DNA of 5,252 nucleotides from DAIOEK01 sp964600595. Its GTDB lineage: Bacteria; Chloroflexota; Anaerolineae; Anaerolineales; Anaerolineaceae. The translations under genes were made by a program, and so were the position numbers. The notes beneath the pieces are model-generated. The model saw nothing but the letters and a program-made list of their open reading frames with translations. It did no database searches and was not told the DNA's origin. Shown here one piece after another: positions 1-5,252 of this stretch; the first letter of the stretch is position 1, and each line of letters starts with the position of its first letter. The DNA lies in contig CAZRKL010000163.1 in the NCBI GenBank assembly GCA_964600595.1, positions 1 through 5,252 on the forward strand, read 5' to 3'.

Positions 1-1038
1 CATATCGGTGAATGGGATCAATGGAACAATGCCGTGTGCATAGGCGCTGCGATCCACGCGCTGCAAGGCAGTATTATGCAGCCGCATGGTGATATCCATC
101 AGCTCAGATTGAATGGCAGATTCCGGAAGCTCTTTGATGTAGTCATACCCTGCAAAAAGCTCATCTCCACCTTCACCTGAAAATACAGATCCGACATAAT
201 CAGCAACCGCCCCGGCGGTAAGATAGTTCGTAATGGATGAACGGACCAGCAGCGCGTCAAATGACTCGAGGTGGTAGATGACTTCGGGCAGTGCCCGTAA
301 CATATCCTGAAGGGTGACGGTGATCACATGGTGCGTTGTCCCCAGGAATTCCGCCATCTGGGTGCCATAGAGAATATCCGGAGCACCTTCCACGCCGCTG
401 ACGAAAGAATGAAAATCTCGAATGTACTTGCGCGCCAGCACAGCAATTACTGAAGAATCGACACCGCCCGAAAGCCAGCTTCCCATTGCATCAGAGACAA
501 CCCTGCATTCAATCGCTTCATCCAGCTTCTTACGAAGTTCATCCGCGATGATTAATGGATCATCCAGCAGAGGGATACCCGGTTCGAGTTTCTTGAATGG
601 TGAAAATCCGTCCCTTACAGAATACCACGACCCGGCAGGGAACTCATGGATATCATCGGTTACAGCCATTAATGCTTTCACTTCAGAGGCAAAAGCGAGA
701 GCTCCATTCGCCTTGCCGTAATATAAAGGTTTAACCCCCAACAAATCTCTGGCCAATATCAGGCCGTCTTTTTCAGTCTCGGCAACCGCAAATGGTTCGC
801 GCCAGTCTGCCAGTTTATCAATCAGACTATCCGGGAGATTTATCCCATCCCAGGCTGCCCGATCTTTAATGTTCTTTGATTTCCGACCGGATTCTTCATC
901 TGACCAGATTGATTGCATTGTTACAAATTGCGTTTCGATGGTTTTTGTATGGTTTCTCCCCCGTTTGGAGATTCTCTCCACCATTTTACATACCTGAGTT
1001 TGTTTACCGGGCTCTGATATGCCCGCGATTCCAGCCAT
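1..1038 (-). CDS. Asparagine synthase-like amidotransferase with degenerate glutaminase domain (3' end cut off by window)
   Basis: I translated this frame by hand. It is open for 346 codons from ATG at 1038 and runs off the left edge. The C-terminal half is an asparagine-synthase ATP-pyrophosphatase domain. The PP-loop SGGVDSS is at residues 190-196, GEGGDELFAGY at 288-298, and RVDRSAYAHG..PFTD at about 327-345. Family members of this type adenylate a carboxylate (aspartate) and transfer ammonia to it in the cytoplasm. The N-terminal class II glutaminase region is abnormal. It begins MAGIAG where the family has MCGIAG, so the nucleophilic Cys is Ala. The HRGPD, LGHRRLSI and NGEIYNY blocks cannot be found. 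The late LARDLLGVKPLYY motif (95-107) and FASEVKAL (116-123) remain. The PP-loop sits roughly 40 residues earlier than in E. coli AsnB. The start is supported by a strong Shine-Dalgarno AAGGAGG about 10 nt upstream. It is probably ammonia-dependent, or it may act on another substrate; about 100-200 C-terminal residues are unseen. Confidence 0.9.
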   Translation of the reverse strand, partial: MAGIAGISEPGKQTQVCKMVERISKRGRNHTKTIETQFVTMQSIWSDEESGRKSKNIKDRAAWDGINLPDSLIDKLADWREPFAVAETEKDGLILARDLLGVKPLYYGKANGALAFASEVKALMAVTDDIHEFPAGSWYSVRDGFSPFKKLEPGIPLLDDPLIIADELRKKLDEAIECRVVSDAMGSWLSGGVDSSVIAVLARKYIRDFHSFVSGVEGAPDILYGTQMAEFLGTTHHVITVTLQDMLRALPEVIYHLESFDALLVRSSITNYLTAGAVADYVGSVFSGEGGDELFAGYDYIKELPESAIQSELMDITMRLHNTALQRVDRSAYAHGIVPLIPFTDM

Positions 1039-1044
1039 ATTATC

Positions 1045-1056
1045 TTGACCTCCTTC
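1045..1056 (-). promoter_or_regulatory. Ribosome binding site of the asparagine synthase-like gene
   Basis: On the minus strand the sequence AAGGAGGTC lies about 10 nt before the ATG at 1038. It is a near-perfect anti-16S match and fixes the start codon. This supports the short glutaminase domain beginning MAGIAG rather than a longer protein whose N-terminus was missed. Confidence 0.75.
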
Positions 1057-1119
1057 GTTTGGATTTATTGCCCATGCAGCATATATCAGTGAAAACGTGA
1101 TATTGAATGAGTTTCTATC

Positions 1120-1142
1120 TACGATTGCAGGAAACAATCGTA
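1120..1142. repeat. Perfect 8-bp inverted repeat, possible operator or 5'UTR hairpin
   Basis: TACGATTG (1120-1127) and CAATCGTA (1135-1142) are exact reverse complements separated by 7 nt (CAGGAAA). The repeat lies directly downstream of the promoter-like hexamers at 1143-1172 and upstream of the asparagine synthase-like gene. That is where a repressor operator or leader hairpin would sit. There is no T-run after it on either strand, so it is not a standard terminator. Confidence 0.4.
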
Positions 1143-1172
1143 CCTATAGAAAACTTTTCGCAAATTATTCAA
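1143..1172 (-). promoter_or_regulatory. Candidate sigma-70-type promoter for the asparagine synthase-like gene
   Basis: Reading the minus strand, TTGAAT (1172-1167) and TATAGG (1148-1143) are separated by 18 nt in an AT-rich stretch. They lie about 100 nt upstream of the start codon. Each hexamer is only a partial match to consensus. The location is right for the gene downstream, and the predicted transcription start falls inside the inverted repeat at 1120-1142. Confidence 0.3.
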
Positions 1173-1239
1173 CAAGGGCTCTAATTATCATACCATAAAT
1201 TGCCCAACCGCCTCCCATCAGGGATACTCAGCCTGCTTC

Positions 1240-1593
1240 TCAGATGTATAGGATCCAGCGCCCATAGTACACTGCACAAACCATCAAGAATAATATCAGG
1301 CTGACAAACACTTTTGGCTTTTCCCGGCAGCGAAGGTGGAAAGGGATCGACGCCAGCAGAATCACCCCCGCGTAGATAAGTGGAAACACGCCAAACTGCA
1401 CCGGCAGAAGCACACCCACCACCGCCAACAGGCTCAGACCTGCAATGACATACAGCAAAGGTTTCGGATTACCGCCCGATTTTTCAATTGCATCCCGCAT
1501 GGTCGACTTTGATTGCTGAAGCCCATGTGTAATTACCACGGTCACAAGTTTGATTGCGATGATCGCCTGAATTACCCACAGAATAATATTCAT
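1240..1593 (-). CDS. DoxX-like small integral membrane protein
   Basis: The protein has 117 residues from the chosen start and four predicted membrane helices, at about 3-23, 47-63, 68-84 and 95-112. The opening MNIILWVIQ, the central PLLYVIAGLSLLAVVGVLLP and the ending HLRCREKPK...VYYGRW follow the pattern of the DoxX-like family (PF13564 type). The biochemical function of that family is poorly defined. I chose the ATG at 1593 because AGGCGG lies 5 nt before it and family members typically start MNI. An in-frame ATG at 1611 would add MNKAGM but has no Shine-Dalgarno sequence. The gene follows the ClC gene by 33 nt (15 nt from the upstream ATG) on the same strand, so co-transcription is likely. 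No catalytic motif is visible. The family call rests on pattern resemblance, not a search. Confidence 0.75.
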   Translation of the reverse strand: MNIILWVIQAIIAIKLVTVVITHGLQQSKSTMRDAIEKSGGNPKPLLYVIAGLSLLAVVGVLLPVQFGVFPLIYAGVILLASIPFHLRCREKPKVFVSLILFLMVCAVYYGRWILYI

Positions 1594-1626
1594 CATTCCC
1601 GCCTTATTCATTCGTAAATTTTGTGT

Positions 1627-3246
1627 TTATTTTGCAGCGCAACCTTTATGCAAAATATGCAGGCTATCACTGGCATCTGGAGATATCAGCACTGTTATCC
1701 GCATATGAGGTTCCAGCCGGGTATTGGCTTTGGGTACCCATTCGCGCTTTCCATCCGTGCAGCGAATAATAATACATCCCGGAGGCAATCCTAATGAACG
1801 AATAGTCTGCCCGGCAAAAGGGGAACCCATTTGGATGGCGAATTCCATAACCGCTGGATCTTTTAATACCGCTGCCATCCCCACCCGTTTCAGATCTCTT
1901 TCGAGGAGCGCTTCATAAATAGGCAGGTCCTTTAAGTACTCTGCCACTACGTACGCAGTAAAGCAGCTCACCAGCAAGGGGAGCATTTGGGAATAATTGC
2001 CAGTCATTTCTACAATTAACATAATCCCGGTCAATGGAGCACGAACTACAGCAGTAAAGTACGCAGCCATTCCTACCACTGCAAAAACCGCAGGGATGGG
2101 CACAACTTCCGGCGCAAGTTGATGGGCAATCTCTCCAACCCCCAAGCCCAGCAGCGCGCCCAGAACAAGCATAGGGGCAAAAATACCGCCAACTGCACCG
2201 GTACTATAACTAGCTGTGGTAAGTACGATCCTCACTAAAAAAAACAAAGGGATCATTACAAGCGCGGTTTGTCCTTTGAGGGCAAACTCTGCCAACGAAT
2301 GCCCGCTGCCTATCAACACAGGTTGGAACCATCCAATCAAACCAATCAGCCCGCCCAGAATCCCGACAACCGGAAAAATCATACTGGGAGAAAGGCGGCT
2401 AAACAGACTCTGTGCCCGCAGGAGGGTGCGGTTGAAAAACACCCCCATAAATCCAGCAAGAATTCCGAGAATTACAAAAACGAACAGAGATGATAAAGGC
2501 GGAATGGGATAACTGGGAACAGCAAAAACCGGAAAAGGACCTGATCCAATCCGTGCAATAATATCTGCGATCACCGCTGCGATAAACGCCGCCCCAAAAA
2601 CAATTGGCTGAAAGTCACGGCGGACTTCTTCCAGAACAAAAATCAAGCCTGAAAGAGGCGCATTAAAAGCCGCCGCCAGACCCGCCCCCGCGCCGGCAGA
2701 TATGAGAGTAAGTCTTTCTCTTTCGGTCACTTTTAGTAATTTGGCAACCGCATCTCCAATCGCGCCGCCCATTTGCACCGTCGGACCTTCCCGTCCTAAT
2801 GCCAATCCTCCGCCAATAGCTGCAATGCCGCCGATAAATTTAACCGGCAGTAATTGCTTCCAATTTAACTTTCGAAAGCGATGGAGAACCGCTTCGAGAT
2901 GGGGAATACCGCTTCCAGCGGCTTCAGGAGAAAAACGTTTTACCAGGTAAACAGAAAGCAGAGCTCCTGCCATGGTAAAAATCACCGGAAAAATCCAACC
3001 GATATCCGGCAGGACTTTGGCACGGAAAATCAATTGATTGCGCAGCGCGTCTGCACCTGAAAGGACGACACGAAAGGCTAACGCGGCCAATCCGGCACAG
3101 GCACCTACCAGCGCCGCACGGGGGAAAATCCATCTGCGCTGCTGTCGAACACTAAGGTATTCTTCCACTTCAGACAAGACGGCGTCTTGCGATTTTATCG
3201 GTTCGGGCTCTGCGGGCTGGGGGATTTCTAGAGTGTTTTCGGGCAT
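1627..3246 (-). CDS. ClC-family chloride transporter with C-terminal RCK_C/TrkA-C-like domain
   Basis: This 539-residue membrane protein is predicted to move Cl- across the cytoplasmic membrane. It carries the ClC signatures in order: GSGIPHLEAV (111-120, anion selectivity), GREGP (151-155, with gating Glu153), LEEVR (205-209, Glu207 matching the intracellular proton glutamate of E. coli ClC), GGIFAP (353-358), and Tyr444 in the position of E. coli Tyr445. Both key glutamates are present, so a 2Cl-/H+ antiporter is more likely than a passive channel; this is inference from known ClC biochemistry. Residues 1-38 form a charged, proline-rich cytosolic tail. About 455-525 (including GQTIRSLGLPPGCIIIRC and RITVLISPD) looks like a TrkA-C/RCK_C regulatory domain, where eukaryotic ClCs have CBS domains. 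No Shine-Dalgarno sequence is visible before the ATG, so initiation may be weak or leaderless. Confidence 0.93.
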   Translation of the reverse strand: MPENTLEIPQPAEPEPIKSQDAVLSEVEEYLSVRQQRRWIFPRAALVGACAGLAALAFRVVLSGADALRNQLIFRAKVLPDIGWIFPVIFTMAGALLSVYLVKRFSPEAAGSGIPHLEAVLHRFRKLNWKQLLPVKFIGGIAAIGGGLALGREGPTVQMGGAIGDAVAKLLKVTERERLTLISAGAGAGLAAAFNAPLSGLIFVLEEVRRDFQPIVFGAAFIAAVIADIIARIGSGPFPVFAVPSYPIPPLSSLFVFVILGILAGFMGVFFNRTLLRAQSLFSRLSPSMIFPVVGILGGLIGLIGWFQPVLIGSGHSLAEFALKGQTALVMIPLFFLVRIVLTTASYSTGAVGGIFAPMLVLGALLGLGVGEIAHQLAPEVVPIPAVFAVVGMAAYFTAVVRAPLTGIMLIVEMTGNYSQMLPLLVSCFTAYVVAEYLKDLPIYEALLERDLKRVGMAAVLKDPAVMEFAIQMGSPFAGQTIRSLGLPPGCIIIRCTDGKREWVPKANTRLEPHMRITVLISPDASDSLHILHKGCAAK

Positions 3247-3273
3247 GATTAGGAGTAAATATCTTGAATATCA

Positions 3274-3303
3274 GACAAATATTGTCGTGAGGTTGAACAC
3301 GAC
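3274..3303. repeat. Two overlapping short inverted repeats upstream of the ClC gene
   Basis: GACAA-ATA-TTGTC (3274-3286) is a 13-bp near-palindrome with 5-bp arms. It overlaps GTCGTG (3284-3289) / CACGAC (3298-3303), which has 6-bp arms and an 8-nt loop. They lie in the 99-bp gap between the YrdB-family gene and the ClC start. Read on the minus strand, the second hairpin is followed by AATATTTG. It could be a weak terminator for the upstream gene, an operator, or a 5'UTR hairpin of the ClC mRNA. Arms this short may also arise by chance. Confidence 0.3.
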
Positions 3304-3345
3304 CTACATTATTGTACTCCAAGCAAACAATAAGAATGGAAAGGC

Positions 3346-3735
3346 TTACTTGTATTTCAGGAGTTTGTTTACCCGGTCAAGGGAAGTCAGGTAGTGCAGG
3401 ATAATCAGCACCGTGAAGATACCTGCCCAGGGCTGGAAATTCAGATCAAACAGGCACCAGGCTGCCCAACCAAAATATAGGGTTTCGTATATCAGCCGGA
3501 TGACACCCGGCACCGGAACCGGCGCTTTGCCCGGATCATCTGGCACCCGGAAAGTCCCCCAGATCGCAGCCAAAATTACTGGCAGCCCGATAGCCAGCAG
3601 GTAACGGAAAATCCCCTCGCCAGTATGCCATCCCCAGACTGCATATGCAGCCAGAGCAGCCAGTTCAAGGAAAAAGCGTAAAGCCAGATTGATGGGATGA
3701 TTACTAAAATTCATATGGATGAAATAATTCCTCAT
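3346..3735 (-). CDS. YrdB-family (DUF2568) four-helix membrane protein
   Basis: The protein has 129 residues and four predicted membrane helices, at about 18-36, 43-62, 79-98 and 101-117. The pattern INLALRFFLELAALAAYAVWGW (15-36) followed by LPVILAAIWGTFRVPDDPGKAP (51-72) is characteristic of the YrdB/DUF2568 family. These are small bacterial membrane proteins of unknown function. The length fits the family. The start is uncertain. ATG at 3735 has no clear Shine-Dalgarno sequence. An in-frame ATG at 3714 (residue 8, MNFSNHPINLALRF) would begin closer to the conserved region but also lacks well-spaced ribosome-binding support. It lies 99 bp upstream of the ClC gene on the same strand and could share a transcript with it. 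The family call is from pattern recognition. Confidence 0.78.
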   Translation of the reverse strand: MRNYFIHMNFSNHPINLALRFFLELAALAAYAVWGWHTGEGIFRYLLAIGLPVILAAIWGTFRVPDDPGKAPVPVPGVIRLIYETLYFGWAAWCLFDLNFQPWAGIFTVLIILHYLTSLDRVNKLLKYK

Positions 3736-3878
3736 AACATTTTTACATCATTGGGATCTAACCAGAGATGTGATGTATAAGTTTTTTTATGGATGTAATC
3801 TCCACTGAGAATTTTCATTCTTCCCATTTTTCCTGTAAGATTAACCCAAACCTGCCCTCAGAAAGGTAACTTCCGCCC
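3736..3878. promoter_or_regulatory. Divergent intergenic region with repeated GATGT half-sites
   Basis: This 143-bp AT-rich region separates the minus-strand YrdB-family gene from the plus-strand transporter gene and should hold promoters for both. TACATCA (3744-3750) and TGATGTA (3771-3777) form a perfect 7-bp inverted pair with a 20-nt spacer. GATGT also occurs at 3767-3771, directly abutting the second arm, and GATGTAA lies at 3792-3798. A TATAAG at 3776-3781 overlaps this cluster and could be a plus-strand -10, with TTGGGA at 3751-3756 as a poor -35 (19-nt spacer). A seven-T run lies at 3782-3788. The set looks like binding half-sites around a promoter; the regulator is unknown. Confidence 0.4.
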
Positions 3879-5180
3879 ATGAAAGCCGTCTCTCGCATAA
3901 CCACTTCCACCTGGATCATCATCATTGCCCTGGCAACCACAGGTCAAATCGCCTGGGCAGTTGAAAACAGCTGGTTCAACACTTTCGTGTTCGATACCAT
4001 CACCCCCGACCCGCGCCCGGTTGCGTGGATGGTCGCCGGCAGCGCCATCACCGCCACGCTCACCACCCTGCTGATGGGCACCCTGAGCGACCGCACCCGC
4101 TCCCGCTGGGGCAGACGCCGTCCCTTCATCCTCTTTGGTTACATTCTCTGGGGTCTTTCAACCATCCTCTTCCCCACCGTTGCGTACATCAAGGCTACCA
4201 GCCTGGCAGTGGTAATGGTGGTGCTCGCTGATTCGGTGATGACCTTCTTTGGCTCCACCGCCAACGATGCCGCATTCAACGCGTGGACGACGGACATCGC
4301 GACCAGCAATCAACGCGGAAGGATTGAGGGTGTGCTTAACCTGAGCGTGTTTATCGCCCAGATCGTGGCGATGGTCGCCGCGGGTATGCTGATAGACGCG
4401 GTGGGCTATTTCATCTTCTTCTATGTGCTGGGCGGGATCGTCCTCGTCACCGGGCTGGTGGCTGGCTTTTTCCTGCACGATGCTCCTCTGCCTGAAACTG
4501 AAACCGACCGACCGCCTTTCTGGTCTGAGTTTGCCAGCCTGTTCAATGTTGACACCCTGCGCAGCAATCGGGAACTCTTCATCCTGCTGCTCTTTATCAT
4601 GGTAACCAGCATCGGTATGCAGGTCTCCTTCCCTTACCTGATTGTGTATCTCGAGAACTACATCGGGGTTAGCAAGAGCGAGTTCAGCATCATCGGCGGG
4701 GCGGTGATGGTCGGATCTGCCATCGTCGCCATCCCGTTCGGCATCCTCGCCGACCGCTGGAACAAGAAAGCCATGCTTGCCATCGCCATAGTAGTCAGCG
4801 CCCTCGGTGGGATACTTCTTTCGCTGGTCAACACCCTGCCGCTGCTGGCGTTCACCGGCTTCCTCTGGCAGGCTTTTTCGGTGGCGGTATCCGTGGCTTC
4901 GGTCGCCTGGTTGAAAGACCTGCTGCCCGAACAAAACCGCGGGAAATTCCTCGGCATCCGTATGATCTTCTGGATCGCGATCCCGATGGTGCTCGGACCC
5001 GCGCTTGGTTCCTGGCTCATCCAGAGTTATGGCATCCCCACCACGCTCAACGGCGAGGCAGGTTTCATTCCGGTGCCGATTATCTTCCAGGTCGGTTCAG
5101 TCATAGCCCTGCTGAGTTTAATTCCGCTCGCCTTCCTGGATAACAGAAAACCTCAACTGGTGGAACCGCATGCTGCCTGA
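3879..5180 (+). CDS. MFS transporter, sugar:cation symporter (GPH/sucrose-transporter-like)
   Basis: The protein has 433 residues and about 12 predicted membrane helices, and probably imports a sugar or glycoside with a cation across the cytoplasmic membrane. The loop between helices 2 and 3, GTLSDRTRSRWGRRRPF (67-83), is the MFS motif A in the arginine-rich form typical of GPH and sucrose transporters. A degenerate second copy, GILADRWNKK (288-297), opens the C-terminal half. Other landmarks are the N-terminal GQIAWAVENSWFNTF (22-36), DIATSNQRGRIEG (139-151) and LLPEQNRGKFLG (348-359). A charged central loop lies at about 200-230. AAAGG lies about 11 nt before the ATG, a somewhat long spacing. 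The gene is GC-rich (60-68% in lines I counted) compared with the minus-strand genes. The following gene starts inside its 3' end, and its product resembles a glycosidase, which supports a sugar substrate. The exact substrate is not readable. Confidence 0.88.
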   Translation: MKAVSRITTSTWIIIIALATTGQIAWAVENSWFNTFVFDTITPDPRPVAWMVAGSAITATLTTLLMGTLSDRTRSRWGRRRPFILFGYILWGLSTILFPTVAYIKATSLAVVMVVLADSVMTFFGSTANDAAFNAWTTDIATSNQRGRIEGVLNLSVFIAQIVAMVAAGMLIDAVGYFIFFYVLGGIVLVTGLVAGFFLHDAPLPETETDRPPFWSEFASLFNVDTLRSNRELFILLLFIMVTSIGMQVSFPYLIVYLENYIGVSKSEFSIIGGAVMVGSAIVAIPFGILADRWNKKAMLAIAIVVSALGGILLSLVNTLPLLAFTGFLWQAFSVAVSVASVAWLKDLLPEQNRGKFLGIRMIFWIAIPMVLGPALGSWLIQSYGIPTTLNGEAGFIPVPIIFQVGSVIALLSLIPLAFLDNRKPQLVEPHAA

Positions 5181-5252
5181 TTTTTGGGTCCACCGCCGTG
5201 AACTAAATTCCCGTCAGGCAATCTTTCACCAGTGGGCGCAACTGGAGAAATC
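5170..5252 (+). CDS. Start of a downstream gene, possibly GH127-like glycoside hydrolase (cut off by window)
   Basis: ATG at 5170 opens a frame that overlaps the transporter's stop codon by 11 bases and stays open to the window edge: 27 residues starting MLPDFWVHRRELNSRQ, with HQWAQLEK at 20-27. GGTGGA lies about 5 nt before the ATG as a ribosome binding site. The overlap implies translational coupling with the transporter. The spacing FW..R.ELN.....HQW.QLE resembles the N-terminus of beta-L-arabinofuranosidase-type (GH127/DUF1680) enzymes, which read roughly FW..R...NR.....HQ.EQLE. With so few residues this family call is tentative. That a real gene starts here is better supported, by the overlap, the ribosome binding site and the protein-like composition. 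Confidence 0.55.
   Translation, partial: MLPDFWVHRRELNSRQAIFHQWAQLEK

Larger units (their letters stand above)
1039..1239. other. Intergenic region between DoxX-like and asparagine synthase-like genes
   Basis: This roughly 200-bp AT-rich gap holds the ribosome binding site, the promoter-like hexamers and the inverted repeat listed separately. I looked for a terminator after the DoxX-like gene (1201-1239 read on the minus strand). I found only a weak 4-bp stem, TCCC/GGGA, with no T-run. Read-through into the next gene therefore cannot be excluded. Confidence 0.5.

Noticed and set aside
422..1100. Plus-strand open frames at 422-721 and 876-1100
   Set aside because: Most of this is antisense to the asparagine synthase-like gene, whose motifs are clear on the other strand. 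The translated products have no family features.
1201..1239. Terminator after the DoxX-like gene
   Set aside because: The only stem is TCCC/GGGA with a 4-nt loop and no following T-run on the minus strand.
2924..3394. Open frames overlapping the 5' part of the ClC gene on both strands (2924-3133 minus, 3038-3394 plus)
   Set aside because: They lie in other frames of a well-supported ClC coding region. The products look compositionally biased and match nothing I recognise.
4158..4934. Long 258-codon open frame on the minus strand
   Set aside because: It lies entirely antisense to the transporter gene. Its product is rich in His, Asp, Glu and Arg, as expected of the complement of a GC-rich membrane protein gene, and shows no recognisable motif.
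5174..5220. TGCCTGA / TCAGGCA perfect 7-bp inverted repeat around the transporter stop, as a terminator
   Set aside because: The 33-nt loop is long, there is no T-run after it, and the repeat falls inside the overlapping downstream reading frame that starts at 5170.
5154..5252. Open frame entering from the right edge on the minus strand, ending near 5154
   Set aside because: It is short, overlaps the transporter 3' end in antisense, and competes with a better-supported plus-strand gene start at 5170.

Overview
The window is about 5.25 kb of bacterial chromosome with six protein-coding genes. Four lie on the minus strand (left two thirds) and two on the plus strand (right third), divided by a divergent intergenic region at about 3736-3878. 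I see no rRNA, tRNA, CRISPR array, transposase or insertion-sequence ends. Gene content and protein style fit a member of the Chloroflexota, perhaps Anaerolineae. That placement is inference from remembered resemblance, not from a marker gene.

Left part, minus strand. A YrdB-family small membrane protein (3346-3735) is followed after 99 bp by a ClC-type chloride transporter with a C-terminal RCK_C/TrkA-C-like regulatory domain (1627-3246). Close behind comes a small DoxX-like four-helix membrane protein (1240-1593). After about 200 bp of AT-rich DNA with a promoter-like element and a perfect 8-bp inverted repeat, an asparagine-synthase homologue starts at 1038 and runs off the left edge. This homologue keeps the ATP-pyrophosphatase (synthetase) motifs. 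Its N-terminal glutaminase domain is shortened, and the catalytic Cys directly after the initiator Met is replaced by Ala, so it probably cannot use glutamine in the standard way.

Right part, plus strand. A 433-residue MFS transporter with sugar:cation symporter (GPH/sucrose-transporter-like) motifs occupies 3879-5180 and is visibly richer in G+C than the minus-strand genes. Its last 11 bases overlap the start of a further gene (ATG at 5170) that continues past the right edge. The 27 visible residues of that gene resemble the N-terminus of GH127-type (beta-L-arabinofuranosidase-like) proteins. Together they look like a translationally coupled sugar-import and glycoside-hydrolysis operon.

The minus-strand block is mostly membrane and ion-homeostasis functions. 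No single new system is demonstrated. The observations most worth following are the asparagine synthase with an eroded glutaminase domain, the cut-off gene at the right edge, and the repeated GATGT half-sites in the divergent intergenic region.
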